Assembly: GCF_900091575.1 (NCBI RefSeq)
Contig: NZ_FMCR01000002.1
Coordinates: forward strand, 229,787-293,786
Direction of reading: 5' to 3'
From: Micromonospora saelicesensis
GTDB lineage: Bacteria > Actinomycetota > Actinomycetes > Mycobacteriales > Micromonosporaceae
DNA length: 64,000 nucleotides
Numbering within the stretch: the stretch's first letter is position 1; every line of letters begins with the position of its first letter. Below the pieces are notes generated by a model that was given only the letters and a program-made list of their open reading frames with translations, ran no database searches and was not told the DNA's origin. Below are positions 48,980 through 59,100 of this stretch, piece after piece. A program made the translations under genes and the position numbers.

Positions 48980-49750
48980 CTACTGCAGGAACGCCCCGAG
49001 GGGCGAGAGCAGCAACCGGCCGAGCGCCGCGGCGTTGTCGTCCAACCGTGTGCGCTCACACTCGCGGGCGTCCGGATCGTGCCGGCACCGCCAGATCTTC
49101 TGGGCGTTACGCCAGGCGACATCGCGGGTGTACTCGACCAGTTCCCCCTGGTACCAGTCGTCGATGTCGCCATTGAGCATGTCGATGAGCAGTTGCCACC
49201 GCTCCAGGTAGCCCCGGCGCAGGCCGGGGATCTTGTCCGCGAAGATGTTGTTGATCTCGAGGTAGTCGTGGTGCTGGTCGCTACCGTCGACCGGCTCCGA
49301 CTCCAGGTGGTCAAACGTGGTCACCAGGGCGAACGGCAGGTCGAAGTTGATGTGCGCGTTCACCCCGGCCGCCGCCGACGGCAGCGGGCGGGCATCCGGC
49401 CCCCGCATCCGCTCGAAGAGGCACGACCACGCCTTCGGGGTGCCGGGGCTGGAGTCGGTCCACAGCCGCATCGCGTCGAAGTACCGGGCGGCGAACTCGA
49501 CGTCGAGCCGGGAGAGGAAGACCGGATCGATGAAACGGTCGTCGTACAGCCCGTCCAGCACACTGCTGGTGATGGTCAGGTAGAGCTTGTTGAAGTCAGC
49601 GAGGGGGCAACTGGCTTCCAACGGTGGCAACCGGACCAGCATGTCCTGGAGCTTGGTCAGATGATCGACCACGGCCGGCACGTCCGCGGGGTGATCGGCG
49701 AGCAGGTCGACGATGTCCCGGTGCACGGGCCCCCAGACCGGTTCGATCAT
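48980..49750 (-). CDS. DUF5995 family protein
   Basis: A 256-aa predominantly alpha-helical cytoplasmic protein matching DUF5995: DFNKLYLTITSSVLDGL, RFIDPVFLSRLDVEFAARYFDAMRLW, and a late DDWYQGELVEYTRDVAWRNAQKIW. The family has no known function and is found near actinobacterial secondary-metabolite and stress genes. ATG at 49750 with GGAGGAGAA. It lies downstream of the LuxR-ATPase gene, separated by that gene's terminator, so it has its own promoter. Confidence 0.8.
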   Translation of the reverse strand: MIEPVWGPVHRDIVDLLADHPADVPAVVDHLTKLQDMLVRLPPLEASCPLADFNKLYLTITSSVLDGLYDDRFIDPVFLSRLDVEFAARYFDAMRLWTDSSPGTPKAWSCLFERMRGPDARPLPSAAAGVNAHINFDLPFALVTTFDHLESEPVDGSDQHHDYLEINNIFADKIPGLRRGYLERWQLLIDMLNGDIDDWYQGELVEYTRDVAWRNAQKIWRCRHDPDARECERTRLDDNAAALGRLLLSPLGAFLQ

Positions 49751-49842
49751 TTCTCCTCCATTGTGGTCGGCGGCATCCCCCGTGCCGTCGTCGACGCGGC
49801 CCAGCCTCTCAGCCGACACCGGGCCACCGGATCAGTAAAACG

Positions 49843-49876
49843 ACGTATCCCGGCGCGCACACGCGCCGGGATACGT
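49843..49876 (-). terminator. LuxR-ATPase gene terminator with U tract
   Basis: A 15-bp perfect stem (ACGTATCCCGGCGCG and complement) with a 4-nt loop, followed on the minus strand by CGTTTTAC. It is the only clear classical intrinsic terminator in the window. Confidence 0.9.
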
Positions 49877-49895
49877 ACGTCAGTGGTCGGGTCGG

Positions 49896-52793
49896 TCAGC
49901 TCCGTTGGTTGCGCAACTGGATCGCGCTGGCCTGCACGCGGGTACGGACCTGGAGCTTGTCGAAGATGTGCGACACGTGCACCCCGATGGTTCGCTCGCT
50001 GATGAAGAGCCGCTGCCCGATCTCCCTGTTGGTCAACCCCTCGGCGACCAGGGCGAGCACTTCCCGCTCCCGGGCGGTGAGCGCCGCCAACTCGTCGTCG
50101 GACGCCTCGACCGGGACGCCGCGCGTGCCGGTCGTGCTGTCCCGCTCGTCCAGCGACACCCGGGCCCGCCCGGCCAGCTCGCGGATCTCCGAGGTCAGGG
50201 GCACCGCGCCCAACCCCTGTGCCACCCGGTACGCCTCCCGCAGGAGCTTGCCGGCGGTGGCCACCCGGCTGCGCCGAGCCAGCAGCGCCTCGGCCTGCCG
50301 CAGCCGCGAGTAGGCCGCCGGATAGGGGTGATTGCGTCGGTCCCACTCGGCCGCCGACGCGGCCCACAGCTCCGGATCGCTGCCGTCGAGGCGGCTCACC
50401 TCGGCGGCGCACAGCGCCAGGAAGCCCTCCACCACCGAGCGCACCGGCCGGGCGGCCCCGGCGCTCTTGCGGGCCACCCGCTCGGCCACGTCCCGCAGCC
50501 GGCGCACCGCCGTCGGGTCCACCTCCACCGTGCGGCTGGCGTGCGCCTCCGCCTCGGCGCGCAGGCCGTGCCAGACCAGGGCGGAGAGGATCATCACGTC
50601 GTCGGAACGGCTCTCGGTGAGACCGCGCTGCACCGCCTGGCGGGCCACGTCGTGCCGGCCCTCCCACATGGCCAGCCCGGAACGCAGGGTGAGCAGCGGA
50701 ATGACGTGTCGCGCCCCGCCGCCGGCGAGCAGGGTCGCCACCGCGTCGAGGTCCCGACCGGCGGCCTCGATGTCGCCGTAGCCCACCGACAGCCGGCACC
50801 GGGCCAACAGCAGCTCCACGGCGTCCGCACCGGACGGTCGGTGCCGCAGGGCCGCGGCCACCACCTTCTCCGCCTCGGCCCACTGGCCCACCCGGAAGAG
50901 CCCGTTGATGGCGATGGCCAGCAGCCGGGTGCCCCAGGTGCGGCCCAGCCCCAGCTCGGCCACCCGTTCGGCGCCCCGCCGGGCCACCACCACGCCCTCT
51001 TCGAGGACGTTCAGCGGCCCGGTCAGCAGCTCCGCCAGGTGCAGGTACGCGCAGGCCACGTCCTCGGGCTGGCCGGCACGCTCGGCGGTGTCGAGGGCGT
51101 CGCGCATGACCGCCAGACCGGCGTCCGGGTCTTCCAGACAGGCGTCGCTGAAGCCCAACGCCGAACTGGCCAGCACCACCTCGGTGGCCGAGCCTTCCAC
51201 GTTCTCGGCCAACGCCAACGCCTCCCGGGCCCGCTCACCGGCGTCGGCGTAGCGACCCAGGTGCAGCAGCAGCTCGGCCAGGCGGGCAGCGGCACTGGCC
51301 CGGTCCCGCGGGGAGCAGTCCTCCGCCTTCAGCGCCCGCTGGTATTCCTCCTCGGCCAGCGCGGAGCGACCGGCGGCGGCCAGGTAACGGGCCCGGCGGA
51401 TGTGCAGCGCGCAGCTCGGCTCACCACCCCGCAGCGTGGCCAACTCCTCCAGCAGGGCCAACGCGCGGGCGTGCTCCCCACAGTGGTGGGCCGCCTCGGC
51501 GGCGTTCTCGAGCAGCTCGACCCGGTCCACTGTCAGTGGGCCCGGCTCGGCGGCCAACTGCAACGCCGCCGACCAGTGCCGGTGCGCCTCGGCGTAACCG
51601 TGCAGCCGCTCGGCCTCCTGGGCGGCGGCCACCGCCGCCGGCAGGGCGCGCGCCGGCTCGCCGGCCAGCCGCCAGTGGTGCGCCAGCCGGGCCTGGTGCA
51701 GTTCACCCGGCGCGGTGGTCAGCGCCTCGGCGTAGCGGCGGTGCAGCCCGGAGCGCTCGGCCGGCAGCAGCTCGTGCGCCAGCACCTCGGCCACGAGGCG
51801 GTGCCGCAGCCGGTAGCCCTCGTCGGCGCCGACCAGCAGCCGGTGCGCCACCGCGGCCCGGGCCGCGGCGATCAGCTCGTCCTCCGGCATCCGCAGCACC
51901 TCGGCCAGCAGCCAGTGCTGCACCGGCTCGACCCCGGCGGCCACCGCGTGCACCACGGCGTGCGCGTGCTGGGGCAGCGCGTCGACCCGGTCGAGGAAGA
52001 TCTCCCGCAGCGTCTCGGACAGGCCGTCGCGGCCGTCGCGCAGATCCCGGGCCAGCTCCTCGATGACGAACGGGTTGCCGCCGCTGCGCTGCCAGACCTG
52101 CTCGGCCGCGTCGGCGGTCAGCGTCCGGCCGACCACCGCGGCGGCCAGTGTCTCGGTGTCGGCCCGGCCCAGCGGCGCCAGGTCGAGCACCCGCACCGTG
52201 CGGAGTCGACGAAGCTCGGTGAGCACCCGGCGCAGCGGGTGCGCGCCCTGCAACGACTCGGCACGCACCGCCGCCAGCACCGACAGCTGGAGATCACCCA
52301 GGCCGGCGAGGAGATAGAGCAGGAGCTGCCGGGTGCTGCGGTCGACCCACTGGAGGTCGTCGAGGATCAGCACCAGCGGGCGACCCTCGGCGATCAGGTG
52401 CAGGCCACGGGAGACCCGCTCCAGCAACGCGCCAGCGCCGTCCGGGCCGGCGGTCTCGTCGGCGAACATCTGCAGCAGCCCCCGCACCGCCGAGGAGGTG
52501 CGGGCGGGCGAGGTGGACACCTCGGTGTCGAACCGGCGCAGCGCCTGCAACAGCGGGTGCAGCGGGGAGGCGTCGCCGATGTCCAGGCAGCTGCCGGTGA
52601 GCACCACGGCGCCCCGGTCCCGTAGACGGTCGCCGATCTCGCCCAACAGCCGGGTCTTTCCCACACCGCTCTCGCCGGTCAGGAAGACCGCCGCGGTCTG
52701 CCCGTGCGCGGCGTCACCGAGCAACGCGGACCGAACCGTCTGCACCAGCTCGGCTCGGCCCACGAGCGGTGCGGTGTCCACATCGCTGGCCAT
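49896..52793 (-). CDS. LuxR-family regulator with N-terminal AAA ATPase (LAL/MalT-like)
   Basis: A 965-aa regulator. The N-terminal ATPase has Walker A FLTGESGVGKTRLL (residues 39-52) and Walker B LVLILDDLQWVDRS. The long central part is TPR-like helices. The C-terminal LuxR HTH is LTAREREVLALVAEGLTNREIGQRLFISERTIGVHVSHIFDKLQVRTR (about residues 905-952). Such LAL proteins activate secondary-metabolite or catabolic operons in response to a ligand held by the TPR region. ATG at 52793. It diverges from a cyclase-ATPase of similar architecture, so the pair probably forms one regulatory unit. Confidence 0.92.
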   Translation of the reverse strand: MASDVDTAPLVGRAELVQTVRSALLGDAAHGQTAAVFLTGESGVGKTRLLGEIGDRLRDRGAVVLTGSCLDIGDASPLHPLLQALRRFDTEVSTSPARTSSAVRGLLQMFADETAGPDGAGALLERVSRGLHLIAEGRPLVLILDDLQWVDRSTRQLLLYLLAGLGDLQLSVLAAVRAESLQGAHPLRRVLTELRRLRTVRVLDLAPLGRADTETLAAAVVGRTLTADAAEQVWQRSGGNPFVIEELARDLRDGRDGLSETLREIFLDRVDALPQHAHAVVHAVAAGVEPVQHWLLAEVLRMPEDELIAAARAAVAHRLLVGADEGYRLRHRLVAEVLAHELLPAERSGLHRRYAEALTTAPGELHQARLAHHWRLAGEPARALPAAVAAAQEAERLHGYAEAHRHWSAALQLAAEPGPLTVDRVELLENAAEAAHHCGEHARALALLEELATLRGGEPSCALHIRRARYLAAAGRSALAEEEYQRALKAEDCSPRDRASAAARLAELLLHLGRYADAGERAREALALAENVEGSATEVVLASSALGFSDACLEDPDAGLAVMRDALDTAERAGQPEDVACAYLHLAELLTGPLNVLEEGVVVARRGAERVAELGLGRTWGTRLLAIAINGLFRVGQWAEAEKVVAAALRHRPSGADAVELLLARCRLSVGYGDIEAAGRDLDAVATLLAGGGARHVIPLLTLRSGLAMWEGRHDVARQAVQRGLTESRSDDVMILSALVWHGLRAEAEAHASRTVEVDPTAVRRLRDVAERVARKSAGAARPVRSVVEGFLALCAAEVSRLDGSDPELWAASAAEWDRRNHPYPAAYSRLRQAEALLARRSRVATAGKLLREAYRVAQGLGAVPLTSEIRELAGRARVSLDERDSTTGTRGVPVEASDDELAALTAREREVLALVAEGLTNREIGQRLFISERTIGVHVSHIFDKLQVRTRVQASAIQLRNQRS

Positions 52794-52987
52794 GCCCCGC
52801 AGCCTAATCACAGGGCCCCATACCGTTCTACGTCCGCCCGCCGCTTGTGGTACTCCTCGCGTCGACTTTGCGACTAAAGGTTGCAGGTGGCCGACATACG
52901 TCGTTCGGCAGATCCCCCGTCGGCCCAGGAATGCCAATCTCCGGAGGTGATCAGGCAACAGCGGGGAGAAAGGCCGGTGCGACACCC

Positions 52988-55231
52988 ATGACCACCAGCA
53001 TCATCGTCGACACGCAACGGACCGTCACCCCGCTCTGGCCGGTACCTCAGGAGAGGCGCGTCGTCACCGTCCTCTTCGCGGACATCGTCGGCTCCACGGC
53101 CCTGGTGGACCGGCTCGACCCCGAGGACGTCCGAGCGTTGCAGCGGGCCTACTTCGACACCGTCGCAGGTGTGCTGCACCGCTGGCACGGGGTGGTGGAG
53201 AAGTACGTCGGCGACGCCGTGATGGCGCTCTTCGGCGCTCGGCACTCTGACGGCTTCGACGCGTACCGGGCGGTGCGCGCCGGGCTCGAGATCCAGGCCG
53301 CGCTGGACCGACGGCCCATGGTCGACGGCATCAGGCTGCGCGTCCGGGTCGGTGTCGCCACCGGCGAGGTCGTGGTCGACCTGGGCGACGTCGTCACCGG
53401 TGGGCACGGCGTGGCCAGCGGCGCGGTGATCACCACCGCGGCCCGCCTGCAGGAGTACGCCGCACCCGGTGCCGTCGCGCTCTGCGCGGCCACCGCGCGG
53501 GCCACCGCCGGCCTGATCACCCAACGTCAGCTGACGCCGGTGCCGGTCGCCGGCCGGGTGCCGCCGGTGCCGGTCTGGCACGCCGTCGGTCCGGTACGCC
53601 CCGGCGCCGACCGGCACGACGGCCCGTTGATCGGTCGACGCCGCGAACTGGCCACCATCCGCGACCAGTTGGGCGCGGCCATCCGAAACCGGACGCCACG
53701 TTGGATCTCACTGGTCGGTCCCACCGGCAGTGGCCGCAGCCGGCTGCTGCACGAGCTGACCCGTGGGCTGACCACGGTGGACGGATTGCCGGTCCGCTGG
53801 TGCGTGGGGACCTGTCAGCCGTACCCCGATCAGGTGTTGGCGCCGGTCGCGCACCTGCTCCGCGGCCTCGCCGGGATCCGGCACAGCGACGGCCCGGCGG
53901 CGGTCCACGACCGGCTCGTCACCGCCCTGACGCCGCTGTTTCCGCCGACCCGGGTGGCCACAGCGGTCCCGGCGCTCCAGCGGATGCTGACCACCCCGGA
54001 CGGCTCGGCCGCCGCTCTCGCCGGCGCGGCGATCTGCCGCGAGGTCCTGCTGCGGCTGGCCGCCCACCGGCCGCTGATCGTGGCCGTCGACGACCTGGAC
54101 CGGGCCGCGCCCGCGGTGAGCCGCTTCCTGCACGCGCTGTTCGGCGCGGCGACGGAGCGCGGACTGCCGCTGGCCCTGCTCACCGTGCACCAGCCGCAGT
54201 GGGCCGACACCCGGCCCGGTCCGGCCCGCCAGATGACGATCGGACCACTGGCCACGGTGCAGTCCGGACGGCTGCTGCGCCACCTGCTCACCCGGGCCGG
54301 GCAGCCGGTGGCCCTGGTCGACCGGCTGCTGCCGCTGGTGGGAGGCCGCCCCGGGCACGCGGCGGCGTACGTCACGTCGCTGGTGGACGGCGCCGACCCG
54401 GCGGCGCTCCCGCTGCCCGAGGCGGTACGCCGGGCCGTCGGCGCGGAGCTGGACCACCTCGACGGTGAGCGGCGCGCGGTGCTGATGGCCGCCGGCACCC
54501 TCGGCGGTCTGATCTCCGGGGCGACCGTGGACCGGGCACTCGGCTGGACGCCCGGCCGGTCCGCACCCGCACTCCGCAAGCTGGTCGCCGGCGGGCTGCT
54601 GCTCCCCCACCACGTCGACGGGTACGCGTTCGCCGCTCCGGCGCTGCGCCAGGTCGCCGCCGAGCGGTTGCCCCGCGCCCTACGGGCCGTCTTCCAACGC
54701 CGGGCCGCCTGTGTGCCGCACCTCGACACCGTGCACCGGGACGCCAACCCGCCCGCTGGTGCGGTCAACGGTTCGGCGGCGAGGAGTGCGGAGATCGTGC
54801 GGCTCGACACCGTCGGCGCTCGGACCGGCCGCCTCGACGCCGTCTTCGCGGCGCTGGCCACGGTAGGGCCGGGCGGTGCCACCGGCCCGACCGCGCTGAG
54901 GCGAGGCAGCCCCACCCCGACGATGGCCACCCGTCCCGCCGCGTCGGGTCCCGACGACAACCGTACGGCGGGCCCACGCCGGCTCCGAGCCGTCGCCTCG
55001 GCGGGCGACGTACCGCCGACGCCGGCCGCAGTGGCGTCCCGACCTGCGCGCGGCGCGGGCGGTAACCCGTTGCGGAACCTCGGACGGCCCGCAGCGCCGA
55101 TCCGCCCCACGCCGGCGAGTTCGGCTGTGCACTGGACACTCGCCGACGCCGGCACTCCACCGGGCGTGGTGCGGGCAATACCCCGCCCACCGTTGATCCG
55201 CCCACTGGACGGCCTGCCCGCCTCCGCCTGA
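52988..55231 (+). CDS. class III nucleotide cyclase domain fused to AAA-like ATPase
   Basis: A 747-aa protein. The cyclase domain (residues 22-175) has the metal Asp32 (VLFADIVGST), Lys72 and Asp76 (EKYVGDAVMA), and Arg153, but the usual Asn of the VNxAxR motif is Thr149 (VITTAARL), so catalysis may be weak. The ATPase follows from about residue 215: GPTGSGRSRLL has Arg in place of the Walker A Lys, while Walker B LIVAVDDLDRA is intact. The last 130 residues are disordered. It may sense nucleotides rather than make cAMP. Divergent from the LuxR-ATPase at 52793; the 194-nt spacer is shared. Confidence 0.85.
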   Translation: MTTSIIVDTQRTVTPLWPVPQERRVVTVLFADIVGSTALVDRLDPEDVRALQRAYFDTVAGVLHRWHGVVEKYVGDAVMALFGARHSDGFDAYRAVRAGLEIQAALDRRPMVDGIRLRVRVGVATGEVVVDLGDVVTGGHGVASGAVITTAARLQEYAAPGAVALCAATARATAGLITQRQLTPVPVAGRVPPVPVWHAVGPVRPGADRHDGPLIGRRRELATIRDQLGAAIRNRTPRWISLVGPTGSGRSRLLHELTRGLTTVDGLPVRWCVGTCQPYPDQVLAPVAHLLRGLAGIRHSDGPAAVHDRLVTALTPLFPPTRVATAVPALQRMLTTPDGSAAALAGAAICREVLLRLAAHRPLIVAVDDLDRAAPAVSRFLHALFGAATERGLPLALLTVHQPQWADTRPGPARQMTIGPLATVQSGRLLRHLLTRAGQPVALVDRLLPLVGGRPGHAAAYVTSLVDGADPAALPLPEAVRRAVGAELDHLDGERRAVLMAAGTLGGLISGATVDRALGWTPGRSAPALRKLVAGGLLLPHHVDGYAFAAPALRQVAAERLPRALRAVFQRRAACVPHLDTVHRDANPPAGAVNGSAARSAEIVRLDTVGARTGRLDAVFAALATVGPGGATGPTALRRGSPTPTMATRPAASGPDDNRTAGPRRLRAVASAGDVPPTPAAVASRPARGAGGNPLRNLGRPAAPIRPTPASSAVHWTLADAGTPPGVVRAIPRPPLIRPLDGLPASA

Positions 55232-55296
55232 CTCCGATGATCAATTGATGCCCGGCAGCCGAACCGGCCCCTCGACGAGTGGTCAGCAGGGGAAGG

Positions 55297-55842
55297 TCAG
55301 GACGGTCGCCCGCCGAACTGCCAGTTGTGCACCTCGATGTCGGCGTACCGGTCGACCGTGAGGATGGCGCGCGCCGCGTCGGGGTTCGGCGCCCGGAGCA
55401 GCGCGGCGGTGCCGAGCCAGGTGACGCCGTCGTCGGCCAGCAGCGGCCCGTACGCGATCAGCTCGTCCGGGTCGGGCGGCACGGCCAGGTCGACGGCCTG
55501 CCCGGCGCCGAGGCCGAGCACCAGATAACGGTTGCCGCCGGTCCGGCCGCCGGGGAAGTCCCACATGGTGCGGCCCAGCGTGTTGCGCCACCGACGCAGC
55601 AGCACGTCCCGGTACACGCCGGCCTGGTAGTTCGGTTCCTCGAACGCGAATGCCCGCGCGGCGGCCGGGTCGGGCACGTCGACGATGTGCACGCTGCCGG
55701 TGGGCGTGTCCCCGACGAAGGTCGGTCCACGGGCGATCATTCCCGCCGCGTACCGGTCCATGTAGGACCAGTGCTCGGGCAGCAACTCGTCGCGCAACGC
55801 CACCGAGCCGGGCCGGTCACTGTGGTAACAGAGAAACTCCAC
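55297..55842 (-). CDS. tandem YciI-like domain protein
   Basis: A 181-aa protein with two YciI-type ferredoxin-like units: EFLCYHSDRPGSVALRDELLPEHWSYMDRYAAGMIARGPTFVGD, then DPDELIAYGPLLADDGVTWLGTAALLRAPNPDAARAILTVDRYADIEVHNWQFGGR. GTG at 55842 with GGGGAGAA. YciI proteins may bind small aromatic molecules or act as lactonase-like enzymes; no activity can be assigned here. The 297-nt gap to the SARP gene (55843-56139) has no recognisable gene. Confidence 0.78.
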   Translation of the reverse strand: MEFLCYHSDRPGSVALRDELLPEHWSYMDRYAAGMIARGPTFVGDTPTGSVHIVDVPDPAAARAFAFEEPNYQAGVYRDVLLRRWRNTLGRTMWDFPGGRTGGNRYLVLGLGAGQAVDLAVPPDPDELIAYGPLLADDGVTWLGTAALLRAPNPDAARAILTVDRYADIEVHNWQFGGRPS

Positions 55843-56139
55843 GCCGCATTCTCCCCGGATGCCCCGCATCGAAGGCGAGCCGGGTGCCGCCCTGGCCGCT
55901 ACGGTACGGACGCCGAGGCCAGCAGCGCCGCGGTGGGCAGCGCGAGCAGGCCGTCGGGGCCACGGGTAGCGGGCGGTCAGCTCGTCGTACGGGCACGAAT
56001 GCGGCTGATCATGGCCGCCGGCCGGGTCTCCAAGCCCCGCGCGCTGCTGGGCCGCCGCCCGCATCTGTCGCGAGCTGGCTGCCCGGTGTCCCGTGGGAGC
56101 GGGTGAGCCGCTGACCAGGGTGACTAGGATTGGTCCGCC

Positions 56140-59100
56140 ATGCTGCTACGGGTGCTCGGGCCGCTTGAGGTCGAGGTCGACACAGGCGGGCCGGTCGACC
56201 TCGGCGGCCCCCGCCAACGCGCCGTGCTCGCGCTGCTGCTCGCGGCCCGCGGCGAGGTGCTCTCCGTCGGGCAGATGATCGAGGATCTGTGGCGGGGTGA
56301 CGCGCCGCCACGGGCGATCGCCTCCCTCCAGGCGTACGTCTCGCATCTGCGCCGCCTTCTGGAGCCGGCCCGCGAGCGCCGGGCGCCAGCCCGGGTCCTG
56401 GTCACCGCGCCACCGGGCTACGCGCTGCGGCTGCCCGCCGACGCCGTCGACGCCGGTCGGTTCGAGACGCTGCTCGCCGAGGCGCGTGCGGTCGGACCCG
56501 CCGACCCGGGCCGGGCACGTCGGTTGCTGAGCGTCGGGCTCGATCTGTGGCGCGGTCGGGCGTACGTCGAATTCGCCGGTGAGCCGTGGGCGCAGCCGGA
56601 GGTGCTGCGGCTGGAGGAACTGCGGCTCGGTGCCCGCGAGCTGCTGCTCGACGTGACGGTGCGCTGCGGCGACGCGGCCGAGGCGGTGCCGGAGGCGGAG
56701 CTGTTGACCCGGCAGGCGCCGCTGCGGGAGGAGAGCTGGCGGCTGCTGGCGCTGGCGTTGTGGCGTACCGGGCGGCAGGGCGACGCGCTCGCCGCGCTGC
56801 GCCGGGCCCGGGCGACCCTGGCCGACCAGCTCGGACTGGACCCCGGCCCGGCGCTGGTCGAGGTGGAGTCCGCCATCCTGGGCCAGCGACTCGACCTGCT
56901 GCCACCGGTGGTGGCGACAGCGGTACGTGGCCGGCGGCAGGTGTCGGAGGAGGTCTTCGTCGGCCGGGAGGCGGAGCTGGAGGCGCTCCGGCAGGCGGCC
57001 GCCGAGGCGGTGGCGAGCGGGCCGCGAGTCGCTCTGCTCAGCGGTGAGGCCGGGGCCGGCAAGACGAGCCTGCTCACCCGGTTTCGGGACGAGCTCACCG
57101 CTCACGGCTGGCTGGTCGCCGTCGGCCGCTGCCCCGAGGCCGAGGGCGCCCCGCCGGCCTGGGCCTGGGTCGAGGCGCTGCGGCAACTCGCCGAACAGGC
57201 ACCCCCGGGTGACCTCGCACCGGCGCTCGCCCCGCTGCTCGGTGGGGGCGACGGCGAGCCCGGCGGCGACGTCACCGCCGGCCGGTTCCGGCTGCACCGC
57301 GCCGTCGGCGCCTGGTTGGACGCCGCCGCGGCCCGCAGGCCGGTCACCGTGATCCTCGACGACCTGCACGCCGCCGACGCGGAGACGTTGCTGCTGTTGC
57401 AGAGCGTCAGCGAGATGACCACCGGCACCGTCCTGTTCGTCGCGGCGCTGCGGCCCGCCGACAACACCGAGCGGCTCGCCGACACGATGGCCGTCCTGGC
57501 CCGTCGGTCACCGCATCGGATCCCGCTGGGCGGTCTGACCTCGTCCGAGGTCGAACGGCTGCTCGGCGCGCTGGCCCGGACCACCGTCGACCCGGAAACG
57601 GTCGCCGCGTTGGCCGAGCGGACCGGCGGCAACCCGTTCTACGTCCGGGAGTCGGCGCGACTGCTCGCCGCCGAGGGCACGCTCGTGGCCACCTCCGACG
57701 TGCCCGAGGGCGTACGCGACGTGCTGCGCCGGCGACTCTCCCGCCTCCCGTCGACGGCCGTCTCGGTGCTGCGTCTCGCCTCGGCCGTGGGGCGGGAGGC
57801 CGAGGTGCGAACGCTCGTCGACGCCGCCGGCACCGACGAGGGCACCGTCCTGCGGGCACTGGAAGCCGGGCTGGCCGCCGGGCTGCTCACCGAACCGGCG
57901 CCCGGGCGGGTGCGGTTCGTGCACGGCCTGGTCTGCGACACCATCTACACCGACCTGCCGCAGCTGCGCCGCGCCCGCCTGCACGCGCGGATCGCCGACG
58001 CCACCCGCCGGCTGCGGCCCGACGACTACCCCGCCCTGGCCCACCAGTACGCCCGCGCCGCGTCGGCCGACACCGCACCGCTCGCCGTCGACTACGCCAT
58101 CCGGGCCGCCGAGCTGGCCGAGCGGCGCTACGCGTACGACGCCTCGATCGAGCTGCTCAGCAATGCTGTCGAGGCCGCCGCCACGGTCGCCGGTGACCGC
58201 GAGGCGCTCCGGGTCGACCTGCTCGGGCGGCTGCTGCGCGCCCAGGCGCGGGCCGGCGCGGTGGCGGCCGCCCGGCAGACCCGCGCTCGGGCGATCGACG
58301 TCGCCGCGGCGTCCGGCCGCGACGACCTGCTGGTCGCGGCGTTCACCGCGTGGACCGTCCCCACCCCGTGGCTGACCCACGAGTACGGCGTGGTGGACCA
58401 CCGGGTCGTCGAACTGCTCACCCAGCTGCTGCGCGCCGACGACCTGGACCCGGTCGCCCGCTGCCGGCTGCTGGAGGCACTGGCCACGGAGTTGGACGGC
58501 GAGTCCGATCCGCGCGGCGTTGCGGCCGGACGGGAGGCGCTGGCCCTCTCGCAGCGGCTGGACGACCCCGAGCTGCGCGCCCTCGGGCTGGCCGCACGGT
58601 TGCGCACCATGAGCTACGAGCGGGAGGCGCCCGACCGTCGGACCTTCGCCCTCGAGCTGCGTGACCTCGCCGACGAGCACGCGCTGGTGACCTACCGTTC
58701 GGTCGCCGAGCAGGCGCTGGGCCACTGCGCTGCCGCGCTCAACAAGCCGGACGAACTGCGCCTCAGCGTTGCCCGGCAGGGATGGCTGGCCGAGACGTAC
58801 CAGCTGAACGAGGCGCAGACGATCAACCTGTGCTCGCTGGGCGCCCTCGCGCACATCGCCGGCGACTTCGCCGCCGCGCGGCGCCACTACGACCAGGTCG
58901 CGGTGCAGATGCGGCGGCAGGGTTCGCTGCACGCCGAGGCCTTCCACTACTTCTCCACGGGCACCCTGCTGATCAGCCAGGGGCGGTTCGGTGAGCACCT
59001 GGAGGCGACCCGGCGGATACGGGGGTCGTTGGGCCCGATCGTGGACGACCTGCTGGCGCTGGCGCTGATCGGGAGCGGGCGCCTGGACGAGGCGCGGGCC

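Noticed and set aside
48830..50002. A 390-codon plus-strand frame covering DUF5995
   Set aside because: Antisense to a recognisable DUF5995 protein with a good ribosome site; composition typical of GC shadow.
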